Assembly: GCF_040610475.1 (NCBI RefSeq)
Contig: NZ_JBEXMJ010000016.1
Coordinates: 1-64,000, forward strand
DNA length: 64,000 nt
Direction of reading: 5' to 3'
DNA from: Actinopolymorpha sp. NPDC004070
Lineage (GTDB): Bacteria; Actinomycetota; Actinomycetes; Propionibacteriales; Actinopolymorphaceae
A program made the translations under genes and the position numbers. Under the pieces are notes generated by a model. The model did not search any database, was not told the origin of the DNA, and saw nothing but the letters and a program-made list of their open reading frames with translations. This document shows positions 41,127-50,197 of the stretch, piece by piece (within the stretch, counting starts at the first letter, position 1; every line of letters starts with the position of its first letter).

Positions 41127-41969
41127 GTGGCGAACCTACGTGATCAGATCCGCGTCGAGCTCGGCGTCCGGGCAACCATCACACCCGAGGCCGAGATCCG
41201 GCGACGCGTCGACTTCCTCAAGGACTACCTCCGGTCGGTTCCGGCCAGGGGATACGTCCTGGGGATCAGCGGTGGACAGGACAGCACCCTCGCAGGCAGG
41301 CTGTGCCAGCTCGCCTGTGAGGAACTGCGTGCCGAGGGACGCGACGCGACGTTCGTCGCGGTGCGGTTGCCGTACGGCGTGCAGGCCGACGAGGACGACG
41401 CGCAGGTCGCGCTGAAGTTCGTCCAGCCCGACCACTCGATCACCGTCAACGTCAAGCCCGGCGCGGACGCCGTCTCCGCCGAGTCTGCGAAGGGCCTGGG
41501 CGAGCTGCCGGGTGCCGAGGCGGGGCTGCGTGACTTCGTACGCGGCAACATCAAGGCCCGCGAGCGCATGGTCATCCAGTACTCCGTCGCCGGGCAGCTG
41601 AACCTCCTCGTCGTAGGCACCGACCACGCCGCCGAGGCGGTCACCGGCTTCTTCACCAAGTACGGCGACGGCGGAGTCGACCTGACCCCACTGACGGGGC
41701 TGACCAAGCGTCAGGGCGCCGCGCTGCTGCAGGAGCTGGGCGCGCCGGCGAGCGTGTGGAAGAAGGTGCCCACCGCCGACCTGGAGGACGACCGTCCGGC
41801 CCTGCCGGACGAGGTGGCGCTCGGTCTGACGTACGCCGAGATCGACGACTACCTGGAAGGCGCCGACGTCACTCCGGAGGTGGCGGCACGGCTGGAGTCG
41901 GTCTACCTCGCGACCCGGCACAAGCGAACTGTCCCGGTCACCCCCCTCGACGACTGGTGGCGCGCCTGA
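41127..41969 (+). CDS. nadE: NH3-dependent NAD+ synthetase
   Basis: A 280-residue NadE that amidates deamido-NAD with ammonia and ATP, the last step of NAD synthesis. The ATP-pyrophosphatase loop SGGQDST is at 48-54; [20 protein letters not shown] and the C-terminal [10 protein letters not shown] are family signatures. The length fits the ammonia-dependent form without a nitrilase domain. The GTG at 41127 is preceded by a leaderless-type -10 box; a GTG two codons earlier is also possible. Confidence 0.92.
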   Translation: MANLRDQIRVELGVRATITPEAEIRRRVDFLKDYLRSVPARGYVLGISGGQDSTLAGRLCQLACEELRAEGRDATFVAVRLPYGVQADEDDAQVALKFVQPDHSITVNVKPGADAVSAESAKGLGELPGAEAGLRDFVRGNIKARERMVIQYSVAGQLNLLVVGTDHAAEAVTGFFTKYGDGGVDLTPLTGLTKRQGAALLQELGAPASVWKKVPTADLEDDRPALPDEVALGLTYAEIDDYLEGADVTPEVAARLESVYLATRHKRTVPVTPLDDWWRA

Positions 41970-41999
41970 CCGGACGGGCCGCGGTCGATCAGGGCCGCA

Positions 42000-42013
42000 T
42001 AGGGTTGGTCGCC
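42000..42013 (+). promoter_or_regulatory. putative leaderless promoter -10 box (TAGGGT)
   Basis: TAGGGT (42000-42005) lies 8 nt before the ATG of the GH106-like gene, with no Shine-Dalgarno. It is only 30 bp after the nadE stop, so the rhamnosidase may have its own promoter. Confidence 0.4.
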
Positions 42014-44350
42014 ATGCTGCTGGAGGAGTTGCGACGGACGTTCGCCGAGCCGCCAGAGGACGCGCGCCCGATGTTGCGCTGGTGGTGGTTCGGACCGGCC
42101 GTCGACGAGGCCTCGCTGGACCGACAGCTCCAGACGGTGGCGGCGGCCGGGTTCGGCGGTGTCGAGGTGGCCTACGTCTATCCGCTCGCGCCCGCCACGT
42201 CTGACTTCGGTTCGCCGCACTTCCACGAGTTGCTTCGCCATGCCGGGCTGCGCTGCCAGGAACTGGGCCTGCGGTTCGACCTCACGCTGGGCAGCGGCTG
42301 GTCGTTCGGCGGCCCGGACATCACGCCGGACCTCGCCGCCCGGAGGTTGCACTGGGAGCTCCGCGAGCTGACACCGGGCCCCTCGCGGGTGCCGGTGATG
42401 CCGGGCGACGAGTTCGTCGCGGCGTACCTGTTCGCCGGATCGGTCCACGACCGAACCGAGGCGTACACCCTGCTCGACACGTTGGACGTGCCTGACGGGA
42501 TCGGGCCCCGCACGCTGCTGGTCGCCACGTCCCGCCCGACCGGCCAGAACGTCAAGCGGGCCGCGGCCGGCGCCGAGGGACCGGTGCTCGACCACTACTC
42601 GACCGCGGCGACCCTGGCCCACATCCGCGGCGTCGCCGAGCCGCTGCTGGACGCCGTTGCGCCCGCGCCCGTCGGCTCGGTCTTCTGCGACAGCCTCGAG
42701 GTCTACAGCTCCGACTGGACTCCGGAGGTGCTGGCGGAGTTCGGGAAACGGCGAGGGTACGACCCACTGCCGTTGCTTCCCCTGCTGCGGTTCGACATCG
42801 GTGACTTCCGCGCCTTCCGCGCCGACTTCCTGCGCACGCTGTCAGAGCTGTACCAGGAGAACTTCGTCGCGGTCTTCGGTGACTGGGCGCGCGGGCGGGG
42901 AGTTCCGTTCCGCATCCAAAGTTACGGAGTGCCGCCGGCGTCGGTCAGCAGCTACCGGTACGCCGACGTCGCCGAGGGGGAGGGCTGGGGCTGGAGCGGC
43001 CTTCCGCAGACGAGGTGGGCGTCGTCGGCCGCCCACCTCTACGGGCAGAAGATCGTCTCCTCCGAGGTGTGGACGTGGGTCCACTCACCGTCGTTTCGTG
43101 CCACGCCGCTGGACCTGCAGGCAGAGGCGCACGAGCACTTCCTGTGCGGAGTGAACCAGCTGGTCGGTCACGGTCTGCCGTACACACCGACCGGCGCGCC
43201 CGGGCTCGGCTGGTTCTTCTACGCCGCCGGCGCCCTCGACGATCGGAACCCGTGGTGGGACGATGCCGCGCCCGAACTCACGGCGTACCTCCAGCGGCTG
43301 TGCTGGTTGCTGCGGCAGGGCGAACCGGTGGCGGACGTGAAGCTGCACGTGTCCTTCGACGACGTCTATCCCCAGCTCGACCTGTGGAAGGCGACGGCGG
43401 CAAAGCTGGGTGACGTCGTACGCCGAATACGTACGGGAGGCTGGGACTTCGACCTGGTCGACGACGAGGCGATAGCCCAACTGGGACTGGAGTCCGTGCT
43501 GACACCTCCCGACCTGACCGATCTGTGCAACCTGCCCGGCATACCGGCGCCGGACGTCGAGGTGGGGTCGGACGCGATCGGGGTGACCCATCGGCGGCTG
43601 GGCGACATCGACATCTACTTCGCCGCCAACACCGCGAACACTCGCCAGGTAACGACTTTCACGCCCCGCACCCGTCGGTCGTCGTACGAACAGTGGGATG
43701 CGAGAAACGGTTCGGTCGTCCGGTCAGGCAGCGGACCGACCGTCGACCTCGCCCTGGACGCGTACGAGGCGACCGTGATCGTCACGTTCGACGGGCCGGT
43801 CCAGGCACGGACGCCCGGGGCCGAGGCCGGCCGGCGACCGCTCACCGGTTTCACCTTCGGCGGCGAAGCGGTCGAGCTGCCGCACCGGTGGGAGGACACG
43901 CGTCGTGGGTATTCCGGTCAGGGGGAGTACGAAACGCACGTCCACCTGGACTCGGTGGGCGACCGCCGGCTGTTCCTCGACTTCGGCGACCCGCGGCCGA
44001 TCACCGAGGACCGGCCGCGGACGCTGCGGTCCTTCCGGGCGCTGGTACGCCCGCCGGTGGGCGAGGTGGTCCGGGTCTACGTCAACGGCTCGGACGCGGG
44101 CGCGGTGTGGTCGGCGCCCTACCGCATCGAGATCACCCACCTGGTGCGTGCCGGTGACAACACCCTGCGGCTGGTCGTCAGCAACACGGCCGCGAACGCG
44201 CTGACGGAGGAGACCGAGATCCACCGGCTGGCCGCCGACAGCGAGCGGCGCTACGGCCGGCGGTTCGCCATGCAGGAACTGGACCGGGCCGGCGACGATC
44301 TGCACTCCGGCCTGCTCACGACCCCGGCGCTGGTGGAGTGGTCGCGGTGA
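42014..44350 (+). CDS. GH106-like alpha-L-rhamnosidase
   Basis: A 778-residue glycoside hydrolase. The N-terminal segment PMLRWWWFGPAVDEASLDRQL and the following GFGGVEVAYVYPL match the start of family 106 enzymes. The barrel continues through FCDSLEVYSSDWTPEVLAEF and YADVAEGEGWGW, with Glu and Asp at strand ends that could be catalytic. The C-terminal part has a galactose-binding-like beta sandwich (VRVYVNGSDAGAVWSAPYRIEIT). No signal peptide is present, so it acts inside the cell on imported rhamnosides, if the family match holds. It lies directly after nadE. Confidence 0.78.
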   Translation: MLLEELRRTFAEPPEDARPMLRWWWFGPAVDEASLDRQLQTVAAAGFGGVEVAYVYPLAPATSDFGSPHFHELLRHAGLRCQELGLRFDLTLGSGWSFGGPDITPDLAARRLHWELRELTPGPSRVPVMPGDEFVAAYLFAGSVHDRTEAYTLLDTLDVPDGIGPRTLLVATSRPTGQNVKRAAAGAEGPVLDHYSTAATLAHIRGVAEPLLDAVAPAPVGSVFCDSLEVYSSDWTPEVLAEFGKRRGYDPLPLLPLLRFDIGDFRAFRADFLRTLSELYQENFVAVFGDWARGRGVPFRIQSYGVPPASVSSYRYADVAEGEGWGWSGLPQTRWASSAAHLYGQKIVSSEVWTWVHSPSFRATPLDLQAEAHEHFLCGVNQLVGHGLPYTPTGAPGLGWFFYAAGALDDRNPWWDDAAPELTAYLQRLCWLLRQGEPVADVKLHVSFDDVYPQLDLWKATAAKLGDVVRRIRTGGWDFDLVDDEAIAQLGLESVLTPPDLTDLCNLPGIPAPDVEVGSDAIGVTHRRLGDIDIYFAANTANTRQVTTFTPRTRRSSYEQWDARNGSVVRSGSGPTVDLALDAYEATVIVTFDGPVQARTPGAEAGRRPLTGFTFGGEAVELPHRWEDTRRGYSGQGEYETHVHLDSVGDRRLFLDFGDPRPITEDRPRTLRSFRALVRPPVGEVVRVYVNGSDAGAVWSAPYRIEITHLVRAGDNTLRLVVSNTAANALTEETEIHRLAADSERRYGRRFAMQELDRAGDDLHSGLLTTPALVEWSR

Positions 44351-44530
44351 GTTCCACCTGCGCGTGACCCTCGGGCCGGTCGACGCACCGGCCACCGATT
44401 TCTCGGACCCTGCAACCGGGGGATGACCTGGGGCGTTTGACCGCCGGAAGGAGCCGCTTGGGGACGGCTCCCGTGCTCCCGGGTGCCGACAGGGTTTCGG
44501 CGCCGACGGGAAACCTTGGGGGATTCAGGT
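44351..44530 (+). other. 180-bp intergenic leader with possible RNA structure
   Basis: The gap before the frameshifted lipoprotein contains GGAGCCG paired with CGGCTCC around 44453-44480 and a second GC-rich stem near 44490-44510, ending in a G-run that contains the Shine-Dalgarno. It could be an ordinary leader, a terminator for the gene before, or a riboswitch. I see no feature that identifies a class. Confidence 0.3.
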
Positions 44531-45090
44531 ATGACCGATCGACACCTGCAGTGTGCTTCCGCATCGGCCCGTTCCGGCGGGAGGTGGCGTCGCGGGAGGG
44601 CCGGCCGGGCCGCGGTGGCGGTCGGCGGCCTGGTACTGGGCGTCGCACTCGCGTCGTGTGCGGCCGGATCGGACGAGCCGGGAACGACTGCAGCCGACAC
44701 GCCCAAGCCCGTGCCGACGGTTACCGTGACGGCGACGCCGGAGGCCGCGCCCACTATCACGTGACGATGACGCCGGAGCCCACTCCGACGGTCACGGTCA
44801 CCGCGCAGGCAAGCGTCCATCGGACGGTTCCGCGGGCAAAGGCGGCACCGAAGCCGGCGCCGAAGCCCGTGCCGGTACGACCGAAGGCGCCCCCGCGGCC
44901 AACGAAGACCACACAGCCGCGGCCGGCGCCCGCGCCCAAGCCGGCTTGCTACCCGCGCAGCAACAGCGGCAACTGCTACCACCCGGGACAGTTCTGCCGG
45001 AAGTCCGACCACGGCGCCACCGGGGTCGACGCGTACGGGAAGGCCATCAGGTGCGAGGACAACGGCGGCTGGCGGTGGGAGCGGATCTAG
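44531..45090 (+). pseudogene. secreted lipoprotein with Thr/Pro linker, split by a frameshift
   Basis: The ATG at 44531 (after GGGGGATTCAGGT) opens a frame with a signal and lipobox (GVALASC) and a TVTVTATPE linker, then stops at 44762-44764. The next frame continues the same linker style (MTPEPTPTVTVTAQ), a Lys/Pro-rich stretch, and a C-terminal ~50-residue domain with C..NSGNCYHPGQFC, HGATG and GGWRW, ending at 45090. I recall this domain from actinobacterial secreted proteins. Adding one G near 44760 (ATCACGTGACG to ATCACGGTGACG) would join them. It is either a real pseudogene or one missing base in the assembly. Confidence 0.7.
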
Positions 45091-45194
45091 CGATGTGAGA
45101 AAGGTCTCCGCCCCGAAAGCCCGCAGCGCGTCACGTTCCGGCCGCGAGATCTGTCCTGGTGGTGACGAACGTCGATCGCGATGGGAGGCACCCG

Positions 45195-46625
45195 ATGCGC
45201 CGGTTGCGCAGGATCTGGGATCAGCCGCGCACAGGCCGGATCGCGGCCGGGATGCGGGCCAGGGCCTTTCCGGACGACTTGTCCGTTCTGCTCGCGCAGA
45301 TCGCCGTCTTCAGCTTCGTCCTGGTCACGGTCAGCGGTGTCGTGCTGATGTTCTTCTACGACCCGTCGGCGGAGAGGGTGACCTACGACGGGTCGTACGC
45401 ACCGCTCACCGGTGTAGAGATGTCGCGCGCGTTCGCGTCCACCCTGGACATTTCGGTCGGGGTACGCGGCGGCCTGCTGATGCGCCAGCTGCACCACTGG
45501 AGCTCACTGGTGATGACGGCCGCGCTCGTGGCGTACCTGCTGCGGCTGTTCTTCACCGGCGCGGTCCGAAGGCCACGGCAGTGGACGTGGCTGCTCGCCG
45601 TCACGGTCCTGCTGCTGGCGATGGCGGGTGGCCTGACGGGCTCGGCGTTGCCCGACGACCTGCTGTCCGGAAGCAGCATGGCGGTCCTGGACGGTGTGCT
45701 GGCAGCGACGCCGTTCGTCGGTGGGCTGCTGTCGCAGTTGCTGTTCGGCGGCTCGCACGGTGGGGTGAACGCGATCTTCTATCCCCTGCACGTGGTGGTT
45801 CTGCCCGCGGCACTGGTCATCACCCTTGTGCTGATGGCGATCGTGGAGCTGCGCGGCAAGCCCGTGCAGTACGCAGGACGGGAACGGCCGGGCCTGAACC
45901 TCGCGACGTTCGTGGTCCGGAGCGCGGGTCTGTTCCTGGTCGTCGCCGGTGTGGTCGTCTCGATGGCCGCGACGCTCACTGTCAACCCGATCTGGCACTA
46001 CGGTCCGGCTGACCCGGCCAGCGCGACCGCCGGGTCGAGCCCGACCTGGTATCTCGCCTTCCTCGACGGAGCTCTTCGCCTCGCTCCGGGATGGGAGTTC
46101 GTCTGGCTGGGACGCACCTGGTCGGTCGCCCTCCTGGCGCCGTTGCTCGTCAGCACGTTGTTCTTCGCGGTCCTGGCCGCGTATCCGTACCTCGAACAGC
46201 GGGTGACCGGAGACCGCGCGGACCACTGTCTGCTCCAGCGCCCGCGCAACCATCCGGTTCGTACCGGCGTCGGCGTGGCCGGGATGGTCTTCTACGGCGT
46301 GCTGTGGGCCGCCGCGGGCGCGAACACGATCGCCCTCGTCTTCCACGGATCGGTGGAGGGGCTCATGTACTTCCTGCAGGTGATGCTCGTGCTCGGCCCG
46401 GTGGTGGGGTTCGACGTCACTCGTCGGATTTGTCTCGGACTGCAGCGAAAGGACCGGGAGATCCGTCTGCACGGACGCGAGACGGGGCGGATCGTGCGGA
46501 CGCCGAGCGGCGGGTACGTCGAGATCCACGAACCGGCCGAGCAGCTCGAGCCGCTCGAGAGCCACGAGTCGGGCGAGCCGGGTGTCCGGGAGCTGGCGGC
46601 GGCGACGCCTCGCAAGGAGCAGTGA
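45195..46625 (+). CDS. QcrB-like cytochrome b paralogue lacking both heme bH ligands
   Basis: A 476-residue membrane protein that aligns along its whole length with actinobacterial QcrB (LRQLHHW, RGGLLMRQ, FFTGAVRRPRQ, LPDDLLSG, NPIW, LQRPR, RICLGLQRKDREI). First-ligand His residues H100 and H199 remain, but their partners one helical stretch later are Tyr114 and Met214 instead of His. The quinol-site PDWY/PDFY/PEWY motif reads PTWY (283-286), losing the acid. No qcrA or qcrC lies beside it. So normal quinol oxidation through two b hemes is unlikely; at most the bL-type heme site is intact. The ATG has GGGAGG upstream. Confidence 0.85.
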   Translation: MRRLRRIWDQPRTGRIAAGMRARAFPDDLSVLLAQIAVFSFVLVTVSGVVLMFFYDPSAERVTYDGSYAPLTGVEMSRAFASTLDISVGVRGGLLMRQLHHWSSLVMTAALVAYLLRLFFTGAVRRPRQWTWLLAVTVLLLAMAGGLTGSALPDDLLSGSSMAVLDGVLAATPFVGGLLSQLLFGGSHGGVNAIFYPLHVVVLPAALVITLVLMAIVELRGKPVQYAGRERPGLNLATFVVRSAGLFLVVAGVVVSMAATLTVNPIWHYGPADPASATAGSSPTWYLAFLDGALRLAPGWEFVWLGRTWSVALLAPLLVSTLFFAVLAAYPYLEQRVTGDRADHCLLQRPRNHPVRTGVGVAGMVFYGVLWAAAGANTIALVFHGSVEGLMYFLQVMLVLGPVVGFDVTRRICLGLQRKDREIRLHGRETGRIVRTPSGGYVEIHEPAEQLEPLESHESGEPGVRELAAATPRKEQ

Positions 46626-47028
46626 CCTGCTGGGCGGTGCTCAACCTGCTGGCCGACGTCGCCACCGACGAGCCGGGGTTTCTCCCTCACCCGCGCGGTC
46701 GCCGTGCCGCGACCGGACGTCATGGCCCTTGCTCGAACGGGAATGAGATTTCCCTGTCCACAGTTGGAAAGCACGGTCCCGCGGCCCGCAGAGTTTCCTA
46801 CGGTCTCGGTGACCGAGTGGTTACTCGACGTTGTCGAGGCGAAGCGCGAACCGGCCCGCCGGCACGGCACCCGGCCGTGACATCCGAACCTGACAAGGGT
46901 TTGCGCTCCGGCCCGGCCACCGGTCGCGGGTTTCCTCTTGTGAGGCGTACAGTCCGCCCAGGCGCCCCAAGCGCCTGTTGCAACACCGGAGTAGGGTCGG
47001 CGGGCCGCCCGACCAGAAAGGAACACCC
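46626..47028. other. 403-bp intergenic region
   Basis: This gap separates the QcrB paralogue from the symporter gene. I see no credible gene in it. It has lower-than-average codon bias in every frame, a short AT-richer patch at 46739-46760, and the Shine-Dalgarno of the next gene (AAAGGAAC) at its end. A promoter is likely but I cannot place it with confidence. Confidence 0.4.
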
Positions 47029-48702
47029 GTGGACAACTCACTGAGGATCGGCGCCGGGTTCGTCGACTACGCGTTGATCTTCATCTACTTCGCCGTTGTC
47101 CTGCTGGTCGGGCTCGCCGCGCGCCGCGGAGTCTCCAGCAGTCTCGACTTCTTCCTCTCGGGCCGTTCGCTGCCCGCCTGGATCACCGGCCTCGCGTTCA
47201 TCTCGGCCAACCTCGGTGCCGTGGAGATCATCGGCATGTCGGCCAACGGCGCGCAGTACGGCATGCCGACCATGCACTACTACTGGATCGGCGCCGTTCC
47301 CGCCATGCTGTTCCTCGGCGTGGTGATGATGCCCTTCTACTATGGGTCGAAGGTACGCAGCGTTCCGGAGTTCATGCGCCGCCGCTTCGGCACGGGCGCC
47401 CACCTGGTCAACGCGCTCACCTTCGCCCTGGCCCAGGTGCTCATCGCCGGCATCAACCTCTTCCTGCTGGCCACCGTGGTGCACGGTCTGCTCGGCTGGC
47501 CGCTGTGGGTGGCCCTGGTCCTCGCCGCCGCGATCGTGCTCAGCTACATCACCCTGGGCGGGCTGTCCGCGGCCATCTACAACGAGGTCCTGCAGTTCTT
47601 CGTCATCGTCGCCGCGCTGCTGCCGCTGACCCTGGTCGGGCTGCACCGCATCGGCGGTGTGGACGGGCTCACCAGGAAGATCACCGCCGCGATGGGTGGC
47701 GGTGCCGAGCAGCTCAACTCCTGGCCGGGCAACGATCTCGCCGGGTTCAGCAGCTCCTTCCTGTCCGTCGTGGGCATCGTGTTCGGCCTGGGCTTCGTGC
47801 TCTCCTTCGGCTACTGGACCACCAACTTCGTCGAGGTCCAGCGCGCGATGGCCACCAACTCGATGTCGGCCGCGCGCAGTGCGCCGATCATCGCCACCTT
47901 CCCGAAGATGTTCATCCCGTTCGTCGTGGTGATCCCGGGCATGATCGCCGGTGTGCTGGTGCCCGAGGTGATCAAGATGAAGTCGGGCAACGCGGCCTCG
48001 GGAGTCACCTACAACGACTCGATCCTGTTGCTGATGCGTGACGTGCTACCCACCGGGTTGCTGGGCATCGCGCTGACCGGCCTGCTGGCGGCGTTCATGG
48101 CCGGCATGGCTGCCAACATCTCGGCGTTCAACACGGTCTTCAGCTACGACCTGTGGCAGCAGTACTTCAAGAAGGACCGCCCCGACGGCTACTACCTCAA
48201 GGTCGGCCGGCTGGCGACGGTCGGTGCCACGATCCTGGCGATCGGCACCGCGTTCATCGCCTCCCAGTACGACAACCTGATGAACTACCTCCAGACGCTG
48301 TTCGGCTTCTTCAACGCCCCGTTGTTCGCCACGTTCATCCTCGGCATCCTGTGGAAGCGGATGACGGCGACGGCCGGCTGGGTCGGCCTGGTGTCCGGCA
48401 CGCTGGGCGCGGTCTTCGTGTGGGGGCTTAACGAACTGGGCGTGATCAGCCTGCCCGGCCAGGGTGCGGCGTTCCTGTCCGCGGGAGCGGCGTTCGTCGT
48501 GGACATCGTGGTCAGCATCCTGGTCAGCCTGGTGACCCAGCCCAAGCCGGAAAGTGAGCTGCGCGGGTTCGTTCTCTCGCTGACCCCCAAGGAACAGCGC
48601 ACCGACCCGGCCGCCGGTCGTCAGCCCTGGTACCAGGCACCGGTGAAGCTCGCGGGCGTCTCCCTGGTGCTCGTCATCGCGCTCAACGTGGTCTTCCGGT
48701 GA
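47029..48702 (+). CDS. sodium:solute symporter family (SSS) protein
   Basis: A 557-residue transporter with about 13-14 helices. The SSS signatures are present: LDFFLSGRSLPAWITGLAFISANLGAVEIIGM with small/polar residues for Na+ binding, GLSAAIYNEVLQFF, and the later ALTGLLAAFMAGMAANISAFNTVFSYDLW that contains the second Na+-site Ser/Thr. It resembles the sodium/sugar (SGLT) branch. AGAAAGGAAC precedes the GTG at 47029. The next gene, a small membrane protein, starts 31 bp later and may be an accessory. The substrate is unknown. Confidence 0.88.
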   Translation: MDNSLRIGAGFVDYALIFIYFAVVLLVGLAARRGVSSSLDFFLSGRSLPAWITGLAFISANLGAVEIIGMSANGAQYGMPTMHYYWIGAVPAMLFLGVVMMPFYYGSKVRSVPEFMRRRFGTGAHLVNALTFALAQVLIAGINLFLLATVVHGLLGWPLWVALVLAAAIVLSYITLGGLSAAIYNEVLQFFVIVAALLPLTLVGLHRIGGVDGLTRKITAAMGGGAEQLNSWPGNDLAGFSSSFLSVVGIVFGLGFVLSFGYWTTNFVEVQRAMATNSMSAARSAPIIATFPKMFIPFVVVIPGMIAGVLVPEVIKMKSGNAASGVTYNDSILLLMRDVLPTGLLGIALTGLLAAFMAGMAANISAFNTVFSYDLWQQYFKKDRPDGYYLKVGRLATVGATILAIGTAFIASQYDNLMNYLQTLFGFFNAPLFATFILGILWKRMTATAGWVGLVSGTLGAVFVWGLNELGVISLPGQGAAFLSAGAAFVVDIVVSILVSLVTQPKPESELRGFVLSLTPKEQRTDPAAGRQPWYQAPVKLAGVSLVLVIALNVVFR

Positions 48703-48733
48703 GCATCGGTCTTCGGTGGAAGGGAATCGGCAC

Positions 48734-49135
48734 ATGAACGACCGTCAGCGCAGCGCGAGCCGGAGCGGCAGCGCGCAAGCAGACAGCAAGAAGACGAAGG
48801 CCGGTGCCTTCGACGTCCGTGTCGTGATCGCGGGTCTGATCGGGTTCTACGGCGTCGTGCTGGTCGTCATGGGCCTGGTCGCGGACGACGCCGCGGCCCA
48901 GGCCAAGACCGGCGGCGTGAACGCCAACCTGTGGGCCGGTGTCGGGATGGTGATCTTCGCCGTGGCGTTCGCCGTCTGGGCCCGCCTGCGGCCCGTGGTC
49001 GTCACCGTCCCGGAAGGTGCCACTGAGGACGCCGGCACGGCCGGGGGACGCGGCGCCGGCACGAGGACGCCGGGCGCCAAGAAGACGTCGGGTGCCAAGA
49101 AGACGTCTTCCGGCAAGAAGAAGTCGAGGCGCTGA
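48734..49135 (+). CDS. small two-helix membrane protein with basic tail
   Basis: A 133-residue protein with two transmembrane helices (VVIAGLIGFYGVVLVVMGLVA and LWAGVGMVIFAVAFAVWARL) and a highly basic C-terminal tail of repeated GAKKTS units. Its gene lies directly downstream of the symporter, with GGAAGGGAATC before the ATG. Similar small proteins next to SSS transporters are seen in other actinobacteria as far as I recall. The role could be stability or regulation of the transporter; this is inference. Confidence 0.65.
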   Translation: MNDRQRSASRSGSAQADSKKTKAGAFDVRVVIAGLIGFYGVVLVVMGLVADDAAAQAKTGGVNANLWAGVGMVIFAVAFAVWARLRPVVVTVPEGATEDAGTAGGRGAGTRTPGAKKTSGAKKTSSGKKKSRR

Positions 49136-49163
49136 GCTCCGGCGTACCGCGAGGCCACCTGCC

Positions 49164-49200
49164 AAGAGGGGCTGCTCCTGAGGGAGCAGCCCCTCTTCCT
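49164..49200 (+). terminator. Rho-independent terminator after the symporter operon
   Basis: A perfect 15-bp stem (arms 49164-49178 and 49183-49197) with the tetraloop TGAG, followed by CTTTGG. It begins 28 bp after the stop of the small membrane protein gene. Confidence 0.85.
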
Positions 49201-49419
49201 TTGGGTGACACTTTCGGGTGACCCGCCCTTCTCGAAGTTTCCCGGCCCGTCCCGGCCGGCTTCGGCCCGCGGGGACCGGCCTTGACCTCGGGTGAGCCCA
49301 GGCGTTGGCTGGGTGATGGCGGTCACTCTCGTGCCGGCTGTCACGCCCGCGGCCGCTGCCCTGTCCTGGTTGGTGACCGGCGGGCAAGAGCTGCTCCCGG
49401 GAAACCGAGGAGGTTTGGC

Positions 49420-50175
49420 ATGAAAGTCGTCGTCATCGGAGGAACCGGCCTGATCGGGTCGAAACTCGTGGCCGGCCTCGGCGACCACGGACACGAGGCG
49501 GTGCCGGCGTCGCCGAAGACCGGCGTGAACACTCTGACCGGCGAGGGGCTGGCCGAGGTGCTGACCGGGGCGCAGGTGGTGATCGACGTGTCGAACTCCC
49601 CGTCGTTCGAGCGCACCGCCGTCATGGAGTTCTTCGAGACCTCGACCCGCAACGTGCTCGCGGCGGAGGCGACCGTCGGTGTGGGCCACCACGTCGCGCT
49701 GTCGGTCGTGGGTACGGAGCAGATGCCGGAGAACGGCTACTTCGCGGCGAAGATCACCCAGGAACAACTCATCGAGAAGTCCGGCATCCCGTACTCCCTC
49801 GTGCACGCGACCCAGTTCTTCGAGTTCGTCCGGGGTATCGCCGACGAGGCCACCGACGGCGACACGGTGCGGATCGCGCCGGTGCGCTTCCAGCCGATGG
49901 CAGGAGACGACGTAGCGCGGGCGGTCGCCCGGGTGGCGGTCGGTGCGCCGTTGAACGGCCGGGTGGAGACCGGCGGGCCGGAGCAGTTCCGGATGGACGA
50001 GTTCTTCCGGGACGCCCTGGCTGCCTGGGGCGACCCGCGACAGGTGGTGTCCGACCCGCAGGCGAAGTACTTCGGGAGCGTCCCTGGCGAGCGGACCTTG
50101 GTCCCGGACGAGGGGGCAACGCTCGGGACGATCCACTACCGCGACTGGCTTGCCCAGAACGCGCCCGCGAAGTAG
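49420..50175 (+). CDS. NAD(P)-binding atypical SDR (NmrA-like)
   Basis: A 251-residue NAD(P)H-binding protein. The cofactor motif is VVVIGGTGLIGSKL (~3-16). It has the short form of NmrA-like or NAD(P)H-binding_10 proteins with SVVGTEQMPENGYFAAKITQEQ, in which the Tyr/Lys pair has the Y..K spacing. Substrates of such proteins include quinones or redox ligands; no specific one is suggested here. GAGGAGG lies 7 nt before the ATG. A cupin gene follows after 22 bp, likely in one operon. Confidence 0.8.
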   Translation: MKVVVIGGTGLIGSKLVAGLGDHGHEAVPASPKTGVNTLTGEGLAEVLTGAQVVIDVSNSPSFERTAVMEFFETSTRNVLAAEATVGVGHHVALSVVGTEQMPENGYFAAKITQEQLIEKSGIPYSLVHATQFFEFVRGIADEATDGDTVRIAPVRFQPMAGDDVARAVARVAVGAPLNGRVETGGPEQFRMDEFFRDALAAWGDPRQVVSDPQAKYFGSVPGERTLVPDEGATLGTIHYRDWLAQNAPAK

Positions 50176-50197
50176 CCAACCACGAAGGGCGGTTCCG

